From Paracoccaceae bacterium (lineage in GTDB: Bacteria > Pseudomonadota > Alphaproteobacteria > Rhodobacterales > Rhodobacteraceae): a DNA stretch of 11,739 nt. The notes beneath the pieces were generated by a model. The model had not been told where the DNA came from and searched no databases. It was given only the letters and a program-made list of their open reading frames with translations. A program made the translations under genes and the position numbers. Below are positions 1 to 5,845 of this stretch, one piece after another. Positions within the stretch are counted from its first letter, which is position 1, and every line of letters begins with the position of its first letter. The stretch is taken from assembly GCA_026982275.1 (NCBI GenBank), contig JALSHK010000389.1:1-11739 (forward strand), read 5' to 3'.

Positions 1-1
1 C

Positions 2-208
2 GAGCGGCAGGTGGCGCTGATCCCCGATGTGCTGGAATGCCATCTGATGGCGGGGGCGGCGGATTATCTGCTGAAGGTGGTGGCGCAGGATACCGATGAT
101 TTTGCCCGCATTCACAAGCAATATCTGGCGCGCCTGCCCGGGGTGGCGCAAATGCAAAGCAGCTTTGCCCTGCGCACGGTGTTCAAGACAACGGCGCTGC
201 CTTTATAG
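2..208 (+). CDS. Lrp/AsnC family transcriptional regulator, C-terminal part (gene starts before the window)
   Basis: The first 68 codons read as the C-terminal ligand-sensing (RAM/AsnC) domain of an Lrp/AsnC regulator. Visible family signatures are the VLECHLMAGAADYLLKVV stretch (effector-pocket GxxDYLLKV motif), LPGVAQMQSSFALRTV and the terminal TTALPL. The N-terminal helix-turn-helix lies upstream of base 1. The frame is open from base 2 and ends at a TAG at 206-208. Proteins of this family bind DNA as dimers or higher oligomers and respond to amino acids or related metabolites; the ligand here cannot be read. It converges on sodB with a 30-base gap. A second, only distantly similar Lrp/AsnC gene lies about 1.8 kb further on. 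Family call is firm; target genes are unknown. Confidence 0.9.
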   Translation, partial: ERQVALIPDVLECHLMAGAADYLLKVVAQDTDDFARIHKQYLARLPGVAQMQSSFALRTVFKTTALPL

Positions 209-210
209 GG

Positions 211-248
211 CAACGCCGCGCTCATTGATTTAATGAAATCAGGCGTTG
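211..248. terminator. Hairpin between convergent lrp-type gene and sodB, possible bidirectional terminator
   Basis: CAACGCC (211-217) pairs with GGCGTTG (242-248). Inside it TGATTT (226-231) pairs with AAATCA (236-241) around an AATG loop, leaving an asymmetric bulge at 218-225. The structure starts just after the upstream stop and covers the sodB stop codon at 239-241. There is no T-run on either side, so it is not a classic intrinsic terminator. It may instead be an mRNA 3'-end stabiliser or have no role. Confidence 0.35.
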
Positions 249-847
249 GAAAGCCGCTCGGCCACATTTTCCCAGTTCACCAGATTATCAAGGAAATTGG
301 TGAGGTATTTTGGCCGCGCATTGCGGAAATCGATATAGTAGGAATGCTCCCACACATCGCAGCCCAGAAGGGCTGTCTGGTTAAAGCAGAGCGGGTTCAC
401 GCCGTTTTCGGTTTTGGTTACCTTCAGCGTCCCGTCGGCCTCGGCCACCAGCCATGCCCAGCCCGAGCCGAACTGGCCGGCACCGGCCGCGCAAAACTGC
501 GTTTTGAATTCGTCAACCGAGCCAAACGCATCTTTAATCCGGCTTTCCAGCTCGGAGGGCATGGCGCGGCCATTTGGCCCCATCATTTCCCAGAATTGCG
601 CGTGATTCCAATGCTGCGAGGCGTTGTTGAAGATGCCGTTTTGCGCCACAGAACCGGCCGCATAGGTGCCTTTAACGATCTCTTCCAGCGATTTGCCTTC
701 CCATTCGGTGCCGGCAATCAGCTTGTTGCCATTGGTCACATAGGCGTTGTGGTGCAGATCATGGTGGTATTCCATGGTTTCTTTGGACATGCCACCGGCA
801 GCCAGCGCATCATGGGCATAAGGAAGATCGGGTAGTTCAAAAGCCAT
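239..847 (-). CDS. sodB: Superoxide dismutase, iron type (SodB)
   Basis: A 202-residue Fe/Mn superoxide dismutase, which converts superoxide to hydrogen peroxide and oxygen, normally in the cytosol as a dimer (no signal peptide is seen). The N-terminus MAFELPDLPYAHDAL is SodB-like. Metal ligands by family alignment are His28 (in YHHDLHH), His82 (in QHWNH), Asp164 and His168 (in DVWEHSYYIDFRN). Gln78 occupies the FeSOD active-site glutamine position, while Gly149 sits where MnSOD carries its glutamine. This points to Fe use, although cambialistic enzymes can share the pattern. The start is preceded on its strand by an AGAGGGGG Shine-Dalgarno about five bases away. The gene is divergent from a DMT exporter and shares a 162-base control region with it. 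Length is normal for the family and no defect is seen. Confidence 0.96.
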   Translation of the reverse strand: MAFELPDLPYAHDALAAGGMSKETMEYHHDLHHNAYVTNGNKLIAGTEWEGKSLEEIVKGTYAAGSVAQNGIFNNASQHWNHAQFWEMMGPNGRAMPSELESRIKDAFGSVDEFKTQFCAAGAGQFGSGWAWLVAEADGTLKVTKTENGVNPLCFNQTALLGCDVWEHSYYIDFRNARPKYLTNFLDNLVNWENVAERLSNA

Positions 848-880
848 ATCGGCCCCCTCTTTATTGATTATGTGGTTGTC

Positions 881-897
881 GCGCGGGGTGGCCGCGC
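881..897. other. GC-rich hairpin in the sodB leader
   Basis: GCGCGG (881-886) and CCGCGC (892-897) form a perfect six-pair stem around GGTGG, 34 bases upstream of the sodB start and probably inside its 5' leader. No T-run follows in either direction. It could affect mRNA stability or a regulator's access, but no known family of RNA element is recognised here. Confidence 0.3.
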
Positions 898-1009
898 TCC
901 CGCTCCGAATACACGACTTTTTCCCTTGGGTAAATGCGACATAGACAAATTTTTGTGACGGGGGCTGGAATTGGTGTTAGCGAGGAGAGGATAATTTCAG
1001 GAATCACCG

Positions 1010-1879
1010 ATGAATAATGCAAGCGACAACCTTCGGGGGGCGGTCTTTATGATGCTTTCCATGGCAGGATATGTGATCAATGACACCTTGATGAAGCTGG
1101 TCTCCGGCGATATCGCGCTGGCGCAGGGGGTGTTTTTGCGCGGATTGGCGGCCAGCGCGCTGCTCGGCGCATTTGCCGCCTATAAGGGCCAGCTTTTGCA
1201 CCGTGCCAGCGGGCCGGAAATGAAGATCATCCTGTGGCGTGCCTTTGCCGAAATCGCCGCCACCTATTGCTATCTGACGGCGCTGTTCAATATGCCATTG
1301 GCCAGCATTACCGCGATCATGCAATCCTTGCCGCTGGCGGTCACGCTGGCGGGGTCGCTGTTTTTGCGCCACAAGGTGGGCTGGCGCAGATATCTGGCAA
1401 TTCTGGCGGGGTTTTCCGGCGTGCTGATCATTATCCGGCCCGGGGGAGAGGGGTTTAATGCCTTTGCGCTCTGGGGCTTGGCGGCGGTGGGCTTTGTGAC
1501 CCTGCGCGATATCATGGCGGCCAGGCTGCATGTTCGCACCCCGTCGATTTTCGCCGCGCTTTTTACCGCCGTAGGGGTAACGCTGGCCGCAGGGGTGGCC
1601 GCGATATTCGAGCCATGGCAGCCGGTATCGGCGGGCAGCTTCGCGCTGCTTACCTTCGCGGCCCTGTTTATTCTGGTTGGCTATGTCACCTCGATCAGCG
1701 CCATGCGCTATGGCGAAATCGCCTTCGTTTCGCCGTTTCGCTACACGGTGATGATCTGGGCTTTGCTTATCGGAATCTTCATATTTGGCGATTATCCCGA
1801 TGGCTGGACCATGCTTGGCATCGCCATTGTGATCGGGACCGGCATATTCACCTTCTATAGGGAACAACGGCAAAAATGA
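1010..1879 (+). CDS. DMT superfamily transporter with two EamA domains
   Basis: A 289-residue hydrophobic protein of the drug/metabolite transporter superfamily, located in the inner membrane with about ten predicted helices. The two EamA repeats span roughly residues 7-141 and 150-285. Landmarks are the YVINDTLMKLV opening helix, the LYFLTALFNMPLA-like segment (here YCYLTALFNMPLASITAI) and the second-repeat AMRYGEIAFVSPFRYTVMIW segment. These resemble exporters of the RhaT/S-adenosylmethionine-transporter-like branch, but the substrate cannot be deduced. AGGAA at 999-1003, six bases before the ATG, supports the start. It is divergent from sodB. A 24-codon hydrophobic ORF overlaps its stop as ATGA and may be translationally coupled. 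The length is typical. Confidence 0.92.
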   Translation: MNNASDNLRGAVFMMLSMAGYVINDTLMKLVSGDIALAQGVFLRGLAASALLGAFAAYKGQLLHRASGPEMKIILWRAFAEIAATYCYLTALFNMPLASITAIMQSLPLAVTLAGSLFLRHKVGWRRYLAILAGFSGVLIIIRPGGEGFNAFALWGLAAVGFVTLRDIMAARLHVRTPSIFAALFTAVGVTLAAGVAAIFEPWQPVSAGSFALLTFAALFILVGYVTSISAMRYGEIAFVSPFRYTVMIWALLIGIFIFGDYPDGWTMLGIAIVIGTGIFTFYREQRQK

Positions 1880-1950
1880 CCTTTACCCGCCCCGCGCTAT
1901 TTTCGGTAGCGATATTCGTAGCGGGGTGTATGGTCGGCATTGCTTTTTGA
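1876..1950 (+). CDS. Possible 24-residue hydrophobic membrane micro-protein coupled to the DMT transporter
   Basis: An ATG at 1876 overlaps the transporter's TGA as ATGA and opens a 24-codon frame ending in TGA at 1950. The peptide starts MTFTRPALFSVAIFVAG, followed by CMVGIAF. A short polar N-terminus precedes a single hydrophobic stretch of about 18 residues, long enough for one membrane helix. The ATGA overlap is a standard arrangement for translational coupling and recurs in the nitrile hydratase operon of this same window. It matches no family I know. Its shortness means chance is a real alternative; conservation of the overlap in relatives would decide. Confidence 0.4.
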   Translation: MTFTRPALFSVAIFVAGCMVGIAF

Positions 1951-1968
1951 TGGCGCATCGAGGCCGGC

Positions 1969-2430
1969 CTAAAGCGGGATCGGGCGCTGCTCCTCGATGG
2001 CTTCCATGGCAAAATAGGAGGTCACCGAATCCAGCTCCACCTTTTCGATCAGCCGCTGATAGACCCCGTCATAGCCCGCCATATCGTGGGTCACGACCTT
2101 GAGCATATAATCATAATCCCCGCCAATGCGGAAAAAATCCACCACCTCGGGCAGGTTGGACACATGGCGGCGAAACCGCGCCAGCCAGTCTGCCGAGTGA
2201 TGCCGCGTGCGGATCAGCACAAACACCACCAGGCCCAGCCCGAGCTTTTCGCGCTCCAGCCGCACGGTGGTGCCGCTAATCACCCCGCGTTCGCGCAAAG
2301 CCTTCAGCCGCCGCCAGCAGGCATTTTGCGACATCCCCACCCGCTCTGCCAGATCGCGCTGGGAAAGCGAGGCGTCTTTTTGCAGCGCCGCAAGGATGAG
2401 CTTATCGATTTGATCGGGTGATTGGGTCAT
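1969..2430 (-). CDS. Lrp/AsnC family transcriptional regulator
   Basis: A 153-residue Lrp/AsnC regulator. The winged helix-turn-helix is at about residues 7-52 (LSQRDLAERVGMSQNACWRR with the recognition helix near 34-44). The AsnC/RAM ligand domain follows, with RIGGDYDYMLKVV at 101-113 forming the usual effector pocket. The frame stays open 150 bases further upstream, but that part crosses the divergent aminotransferase gene and lacks family similarity. MTQSPDQIDK is therefore the chosen start and gives the normal family length. No clear Shine-Dalgarno precedes it. The ATG lies inside one arm of a perfect inverted repeat, strong evidence for autoregulation. By position its likely target is the divergent class-V aminotransferase, in line with Lrp proteins that control adjacent amino-acid enzymes. 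Confidence 0.93.
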   Translation of the reverse strand: MTQSPDQIDKLILAALQKDASLSQRDLAERVGMSQNACWRRLKALRERGVISGTTVRLEREKLGLGLVVFVLIRTRHHSADWLARFRRHVSNLPEVVDFFRIGGDYDYMLKVVTHDMAGYDGVYQRLIEKVELDSVTSYFAMEAIEEQRPIPL

Positions 2431-2451
2431 AATAGGGGAATATGACCCAAT
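2421..2451. promoter_or_regulatory. Perfect 11-9-11 inverted repeat, probable Lrp/AsnC operator over the regulator's start codon
   Basis: ATTGGGTCATA (2421-2431) and TATGACCCAAT (2441-2451) are exact reverse complements separated by nine bases. The left arm contains the start codon and first codons of the Lrp/AsnC gene. The eight-base core TTGGGTCA recurs a third time at 2497-2504, 75 bases (about seven helical turns) from the left-arm copy. Lrp-type octamers commonly bind several phased sites between divergent genes. Binding here is inferred. Confidence 0.75.
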
Positions 2452-2496
2452 ATTTCCGAAAACTGCAATGAATAAAGGGAGGTTTTTGCATTTTTC

Positions 2497-2504
2497 TTGG
2501 GTCA
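2497..2504 (+). promoter_or_regulatory. Third copy of the TTGGGTCA half-site, upstream of the aminotransferase
   Basis: TTGGGTCA here repeats the core of the inverted repeat at 2421-2451 exactly and lies 27 bases before the aminotransferase start. It probably belongs to the same regulator array. A single octamer repeat could arise by chance, so confidence rests on its position. Confidence 0.5.
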
Positions 2505-2530
2505 ATATGGGCAAAACACAGGAGATGACC

Positions 2531-3901
2531 ATGCTAAAAGCCTTCCGCGCCGCTCTGGAGAGCGAAGATCCGATAACCACTATCCGTCAGGGGCTGATCG
2601 GCGAGGGGCTGCGATTCCCCGGCCGCTATGGCGATGTGCCGCTGGTTTATGCCGATTATGTCGCCTCGGGTCGGGCGCTGAAGCAGGTGGAGGATTTTAT
2701 GCTGGAAAAGGTTTTGCCCTTCTATGCCAACCCCCATACCGAAGCGTCTTTTTGCGGGGCTTATGTCAATCGCCTGCGCGAGGAAGCGCGGCAGGAAATC
2801 GCCACCCTGACCAAGGCCGAGGGCTGCGCGGTGATCTTTACCGGCGGCGGGGCCACGGCGGGGCTGAACCGGCTGGCGGGGTTGCTCGGGGTGGAGGAGG
2901 CCGAAAATCCAGTGGTGATCCTTGGCCCATACGAGCATCATTCCAACCTGCTGCCATGGCGTGAAAGCAAGGCCAGGGTGATCGAGATCCCCGAGGGCGA
3001 GGGCAGCGGGCCGGATCTTGCGATCCTTGAAGCGACCCTAAAAGAACATCAGGATTCCGACCTGCTGATCGGCAGTTTTTCGGCGGCCTCCAATGTAACC
3101 GGCATTCTTACCGATGCTGATGCGGTTAGTCGTCTGGTCAAGAGCCATGGCGGGGTGACGGTCTGGGATTATGCCGGTGGCGCGCCTTATCTTTCCATTG
3201 ATATGGCCACGGGCAGCGATGTGGAAAAAGATGTGGTGGTGGCCTCGACCCATAAATTCGTTGGCGGGCCGGGTGGCTCGGGCGTGCTGATCATCCGCGA
3301 ATCCGTGGTGCGGCGCGATACCCCGACCCAGCCCGGCGGCGGCACCGTGAGCTTTGTTTCCCCGTGGGGGCATGATTATCGCAAGGATGTGGTCTCGCGC
3401 GAGGAGGCTGGCACGCCCAATCTGGTGGGGGATATTCGCGCGGCGCTGGCATTTATTGTGAAAGATGTGATCGGGCAGGCGCGGATCGATGCGCGCGAGC
3501 AGGCGCTGAATGAAATGGCGATGGCAGAGCTTTCGGATCTGGAAAACCTGACGATTCTGGGGGCAGAGCATCCGCATCGCCTGCCGATCTATTCGATGCT
3601 GATCCGCGACAAGGCCGGGAATATCACCAATAGCGAGCAGATCACCCGCGATCTAAGTGAGCTTTACGGCATTCAGGCCCGTGGCGGCTGCGCCTGTGCG
3701 GGGCCATATGGCCACCGCCTGCTGGAGGTGGATGAAGAGAATTCCGCCGAGCTGCGCTGCCAGATCCTGGCGGGGCATGACGAGGTGAAGCCCGGTTGGG
3801 TGCGGCTGAATTTCAGCTACCTGATGGATGACGAAACGGCGCGCTATATCCTGCTGAGCCTGCGCGAGCTGGTGCTGGATTATGCCCGAAAAGAGGGCTA
3901 G
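2531..3901 (+). CDS. Class-V PLP-dependent aminotransferase / cysteine-desulfurase-like enzyme
   Basis: A 456-residue fold-type-I PLP enzyme of the class-V aminotransferase group (SufS/NifS-like). Lys242 in ASTHKFVGGPGGSG is the expected Schiff-base lysine. Asp213 in WDYAGGAPY is the PLP-nitrogen ligand, TGGGATAGLNRL (104-115) fits the phosphate-binding turn, and EHHSN (135-139) matches the His that stacks on PLP. Near the C-terminus RGGCACAGPYG places Cys387 and Cys389 where cysteine desulfurases carry their catalytic-cysteine loop. Desulfurase activity is therefore possible but unproven, and the substrate is unknown. AGGAG at 2520-2524, six bases before the ATG at 2531, decides the start over the ATG at 2525. 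The gene is divergent from an Lrp/AsnC gene and probably controlled by it. It ends one base before the convergent nitrile hydratase accessory gene. Confidence 0.9.
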   Translation: MLKAFRAALESEDPITTIRQGLIGEGLRFPGRYGDVPLVYADYVASGRALKQVEDFMLEKVLPFYANPHTEASFCGAYVNRLREEARQEIATLTKAEGCAVIFTGGGATAGLNRLAGLLGVEEAENPVVILGPYEHHSNLLPWRESKARVIEIPEGEGSGPDLAILEATLKEHQDSDLLIGSFSAASNVTGILTDADAVSRLVKSHGGVTVWDYAGGAPYLSIDMATGSDVEKDVVVASTHKFVGGPGGSGVLIIRESVVRRDTPTQPGGGTVSFVSPWGHDYRKDVVSREEAGTPNLVGDIRAALAFIVKDVIGQARIDAREQALNEMAMAELSDLENLTILGAEHPHRLPIYSMLIRDKAGNITNSEQITRDLSELYGIQARGGCACAGPYGHRLLEVDEENSAELRCQILAGHDEVKPGWVRLNFSYLMDDETARYILLSLRELVLDYARKEG

Positions 3902-3902
3902 G

Positions 3903-4226
3903 CTAAAGCCCTGCGGGCAGGGCGGGCTTTACCGGCTGGCCATGGGGGGTGCTTGAAAAGGCGTCCTCCCAATTGGCTTTCATCGCCGCCAGCAGGCGCT
4001 CATCCGCCATGCCGATGCGCGCGAGCATGGCCTCGAGCGCGGCCAGCCATGCGGTATAATAATCATCGCTGCCATTGAGCGGGCCGCGCTGGCGCGCCTG
4101 CTCGAGCTGCTCGCCAAATAGCTCCGTCCAGTCGGGCCAGCTGAAATGGCCGGCTTCATTCAGCGCCACGGCCAAGGCAAAAGCCTGCGCGTGCCACGGG
4201 GCTTCAAAGGCGGCGGGGGGCGTCAT
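3903..4226 (-). CDS. Nitrile hydratase accessory (activator) protein
   Basis: A 107-residue protein resembling the small nitrile hydratase accessory proteins, which look like the N-terminal part of the beta subunit and help load cobalt into the alpha subunit. Family features are FEAPWHAQAFALAVALNEAGHFSWPDW near the start (residues 7-33) and the DDYYTAWLAALEAML stretch (54-68). It is last in the operon. Its ATG overlaps the beta-subunit TGA as ATGA, so the in-frame upstream extension to 4295 is taken as non-coding overlap. No separate Shine-Dalgarno is obvious, consistent with translational coupling. Its stop faces the aminotransferase stop across a single base, so the two transcripts must overlap or end inside each other's genes. 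Confidence 0.88.
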   Translation of the reverse strand: MTPPAAFEAPWHAQAFALAVALNEAGHFSWPDWTELFGEQLEQARQRGPLNGSDDYYTAWLAALEAMLARIGMADERLLAAMKANWEDAFSSTPHGQPVKPALPAGL

Positions 4227-4888
4227 GCCGGCACCAGATAGGGCTGCCACAGATCCAGCACCATGCTGTCGCCATCGGGCTGCTCCCCGCCCCAAAGCGC
4301 CTTGGCCGAAAATTCCACCGCATAAAGCGGTGCGGGCGCTTCGCCCAGATCATGGGCATGGCTATCGGGGAAAACATGCGCGCCGTGGCAAAGCCGCACC
4401 GTGCCGGTTTTTCCCATCGCATAGCGGGGCAGGCGGGTATGGCCATTCGGGATTTTGGCGGGGCTGTGATCCAGCGTGCGCACAACATCCCCGACCTTGA
4501 AGGCCGGTTTTTCAGCGATATCGCGGCTATACGGCACCACCTTGTGCATCATGGCGGATACCGCCTTTTCCCGCAGCGCTTGTGGCGAAAGCGGTGCCGG
4601 ATCGCCCTTGCCCGCCAGCTCTTCGGGGGTCAGCAGCCCACGCTCCACCAGCAAATTCGCCAGCGCCGCCATCCATTTTTCATAATAGGAAAAGCGGGTG
4701 TAATCCCCGGGGGAAAGCCGCTCGCGGGCATGGCGGGAAATGTCGATATTCCATGCGCCCAGCGCGCCGGAGGCCAGGGTGAGCGCCAGGGCTCTGGCGT
4801 GCCATGCCTGATGAAAAACGACCGCGTCGTCTTTGTCGGGGATCGCCCCGTCTCCAAGCCGCCCGCCCATATCATGCACGCGGCTCAT
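4223..4888 (-). CDS. nthB: Nitrile hydratase beta subunit
   Basis: A 221-residue beta subunit of nitrile hydratase, which with alpha hydrates nitriles to amides in the cytoplasm. The N-terminal MSRVHDMGGRLGDGAI is a typical beta opening. Arg52 in ISRHARERLSPGDY corresponds to the conserved arginine that hydrogen-bonds the oxidised alpha cysteines. The C-terminal half carries the SH3-like barrel with FKVGDVVRTL (130-139), GHTRLPRYAMGKTGTV (149-164) and HGAHVFPDS (168-176). Start at 4888: the ATG overlaps the alpha-subunit TGA as ATGA, and the frame upstream only shadows alpha. Alpha and beta are separate genes in alpha-beta order, and no residue loss is visible. Confidence 0.94.
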   Translation of the reverse strand: MSRVHDMGGRLGDGAIPDKDDAVVFHQAWHARALALTLASGALGAWNIDISRHARERLSPGDYTRFSYYEKWMAALANLLVERGLLTPEELAGKGDPAPLSPQALREKAVSAMMHKVVPYSRDIAEKPAFKVGDVVRTLDHSPAKIPNGHTRLPRYAMGKTGTVRLCHGAHVFPDSHAHDLGEAPAPLYAVEFSAKALWGGEQPDGDSMVLDLWQPYLVPA

Positions 4889-5496
4889 GCGGGGCGCTCT
4901 GCCAGCGCGGTGCCGATCATGCTGTTGCGCGATACCCATGCTGCCAGTTCGGCTTCGTTCAGCCCCCCGGTGCCGTTCGGGCGCATCGGCACGACCAGAT
5001 AGCGGATCTCGGCGGTGGAATCCCACACCCGCACCTGCTGGCTTTGCAGCAGCTTTACCCCGAATTCCGCCAGCACCGCGCGGGGTTCGCGCACCGCGCG
5101 GCTGCGGTAAGCATCGGATTTATACCATGCGGGCGGGATGCCCAGCACCGGCCACGGATAGCAGGAGCACAGGGTGCAAACCACGATATTATGCACCTCC
5201 GGCGTGTTTTCCACCGCCACCATATGCTCGCCCTGCCGCCCCATAAAGCCCAGCTCGGCAATGGCGGCGGTGGCATCCTTGAAAAGGCGGGCCTTGAAGG
5301 CAGGGTCCAGCCATGCCCGCGCCACCACACGCGCGCCGTTTTGCGGGCCGATTTCGTTTTGATAGGTGTCAATCAGCGCGTTGAGCGCCGCCGGATCCAC
5401 CAGCCCTTTTTGCACCAGAATGGTCTCTAATGCCCGCGCGCGCAGCTCGGGATCGGAGGGTAGCAAAGAGTGAGGCTCGGCATGGTCGTGGGGCAT
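4885..5496 (-). CDS. nthA: Nitrile hydratase alpha subunit, cobalt type
   Basis: A 203-residue metal-binding subunit of nitrile hydratase. The signature NIVVCTLCSCYPWPVLG places the claw-setting ligands Cys107, Cys110, Ser111 and Cys112. Thr108 between the first two ligands (VCTLCSC) is the cobalt-type signature, whereas iron enzymes usually have VCSLCSC. The following PPAWYKS and YRSRAVREPRAVL segments, and the later VRVWDSTAEIRYLVVPMRP, are standard alpha features. The start at MPHDHAEP is chosen because GGAAAG lies six bases upstream and the length fits. A TTG at 5550 would add 18 residues of no family character. It is the first gene of an alpha-beta-accessory operon. Active enzyme would need two cysteines oxidised to sulfinic and sulfenic acid. 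No amidase lies nearby to use the amide product. Confidence 0.95.
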   Translation of the reverse strand: MPHDHAEPHSLLPSDPELRARALETILVQKGLVDPAALNALIDTYQNEIGPQNGARVVARAWLDPAFKARLFKDATAAIAELGFMGRQGEHMVAVENTPEVHNIVVCTLCSCYPWPVLGIPPAWYKSDAYRSRAVREPRAVLAEFGVKLLQSQQVRVWDSTAEIRYLVVPMRPNGTGGLNEAELAAWVSRNSMIGTALAERPA

Positions 5497-5521
5497 CGGG
5501 GCTTTCCGCTTGGTTGGCCCG

Positions 5522-5550
5522 ATTTGGCCACAGGGCAGGGGGGCTGTCAA
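5522..5550 (-). promoter_or_regulatory. Candidate sigma-70-like promoter of the nitrile hydratase operon
   Basis: On the minus strand a perfect TTGACA (5550-5545) is followed after 17 bases by CCAAAT (5527-5522), only a 3/6 match to the -10 consensus. This would start RNA roughly 20 bases before the alpha ATG. A rival pair further upstream is TTGTCG (5637-5632), a 19-base spacer and TATCAT (5612-5607), with the better -10 but poorer spacing. Neither can be proved from sequence. Confidence 0.3.
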
Positions 5551-5656
5551 GCGGCAGCTCTGTCAGGGCGTTGCTATTGGCTTCGTCCAAATTGTCCATC
5601 ACGGTTATGATATCCAACTGTCTATCCCCCTCGACAAGCGATTTTCAAAGGCCGCC

Positions 5657-5676
5657 TCAAATAATCTGTTATTTGA
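5657..5676. promoter_or_regulatory. Perfect 8-4-8 palindrome, candidate operator
   Basis: TCAAATAA (5657-5664) and TTATTTGA (5669-5676) are exact reverse complements around TCTG. It lies between the divergent nitrile hydratase and MATE operons, 20 bases upstream of the outer nitrile hydratase promoter candidate. The shape and AT-richness fit a dimeric repressor or activator site. No regulator gene adjoins it, so the binding protein is unknown. Confidence 0.45.
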
Positions 5677-5845
5677 ATGTAATTGTGCATACCGGCTGGC
5701 CCTGACATGGCTTCAGGGATGCAACAAAACTTGCTCCGGATATATGGCCTTCTCCCTTGCAGAGGTATAGAGCTCGTCAAATGCAAGGATTTTACGCCCT
5801 TCCGGAGATTGAAAGCTACTCTGCCTGTATTCCGGGAGGCTTGGT

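Larger units (their letters stand above)
5497..5845. other. Divergent intergenic region between nitrile hydratase and MATE operons
   Basis: No convincing gene is seen in these 349 bases. The region holds the start signals of both flanking operons, a perfect 8-4-8 palindrome at 5657-5676 and two weak promoter-like pairs for the nitrile hydratase strand. It is more AT-rich than its neighbours, especially around 5640-5690. GGGAGG at 5834-5839 is the ribosome site of the MATE gene. A minus-strand frame opening at 5617 (MDIITVMDNLDEANSN) runs into the alpha gene in another frame and has no recognisable similarity, so it is not called. Confidence 0.7.

Noticed and set aside
233..835. Long open frame opposite sodB (about 200 codons, plus strand)
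   Set aside because: The minus strand encodes a complete SodB with all metal ligands; the plus frame has no family character and mirrors its GC-rich codons.
1004..1873. Open frame of 289 codons on the minus strand across the DMT exporter
   Set aside because: It is rich in His, Arg, Gln and Pro, as expected from the antisense of a membrane protein, and the plus strand clearly encodes EamA repeats.
1961..1970. AGGCCGGCCT palindrome at the end of the Lrp/AsnC gene
   Set aside because: Ten GC-rich bases with no loop and no T-run; likely chance in GC-rich DNA.
2431..2580. Longer N-terminus for the Lrp/AsnC regulator, starting near 2580
   Set aside because: The extra 50 residues lie across the divergent aminotransferase start and do not resemble the family. 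The shorter form has the normal 153 residues.
3905..3930. AAAGCCC / GGGCTTT repeat at the convergent stop codons of the aminotransferase and the nitrile hydratase accessory gene
   Set aside because: It lies within coding sequence, competes with an inner CCTGC/GCAGG stem and has only a three-T end, so it is too weak to call a terminator.
5497..5550. TTG start at 5550 for nitrile hydratase alpha
   Set aside because: The TTG is part of a TTGACA promoter-like element, and the added residues are not conserved. The ATG at 5496 has a ribosome site.
5369..5617. Minus-strand frame starting MDIITVMDNLDEANSN upstream of nitrile hydratase alpha
   Set aside because: Most of it overlaps the alpha gene in another frame, and the translation turns Arg/Ala-rich as an out-of-frame shadow would.
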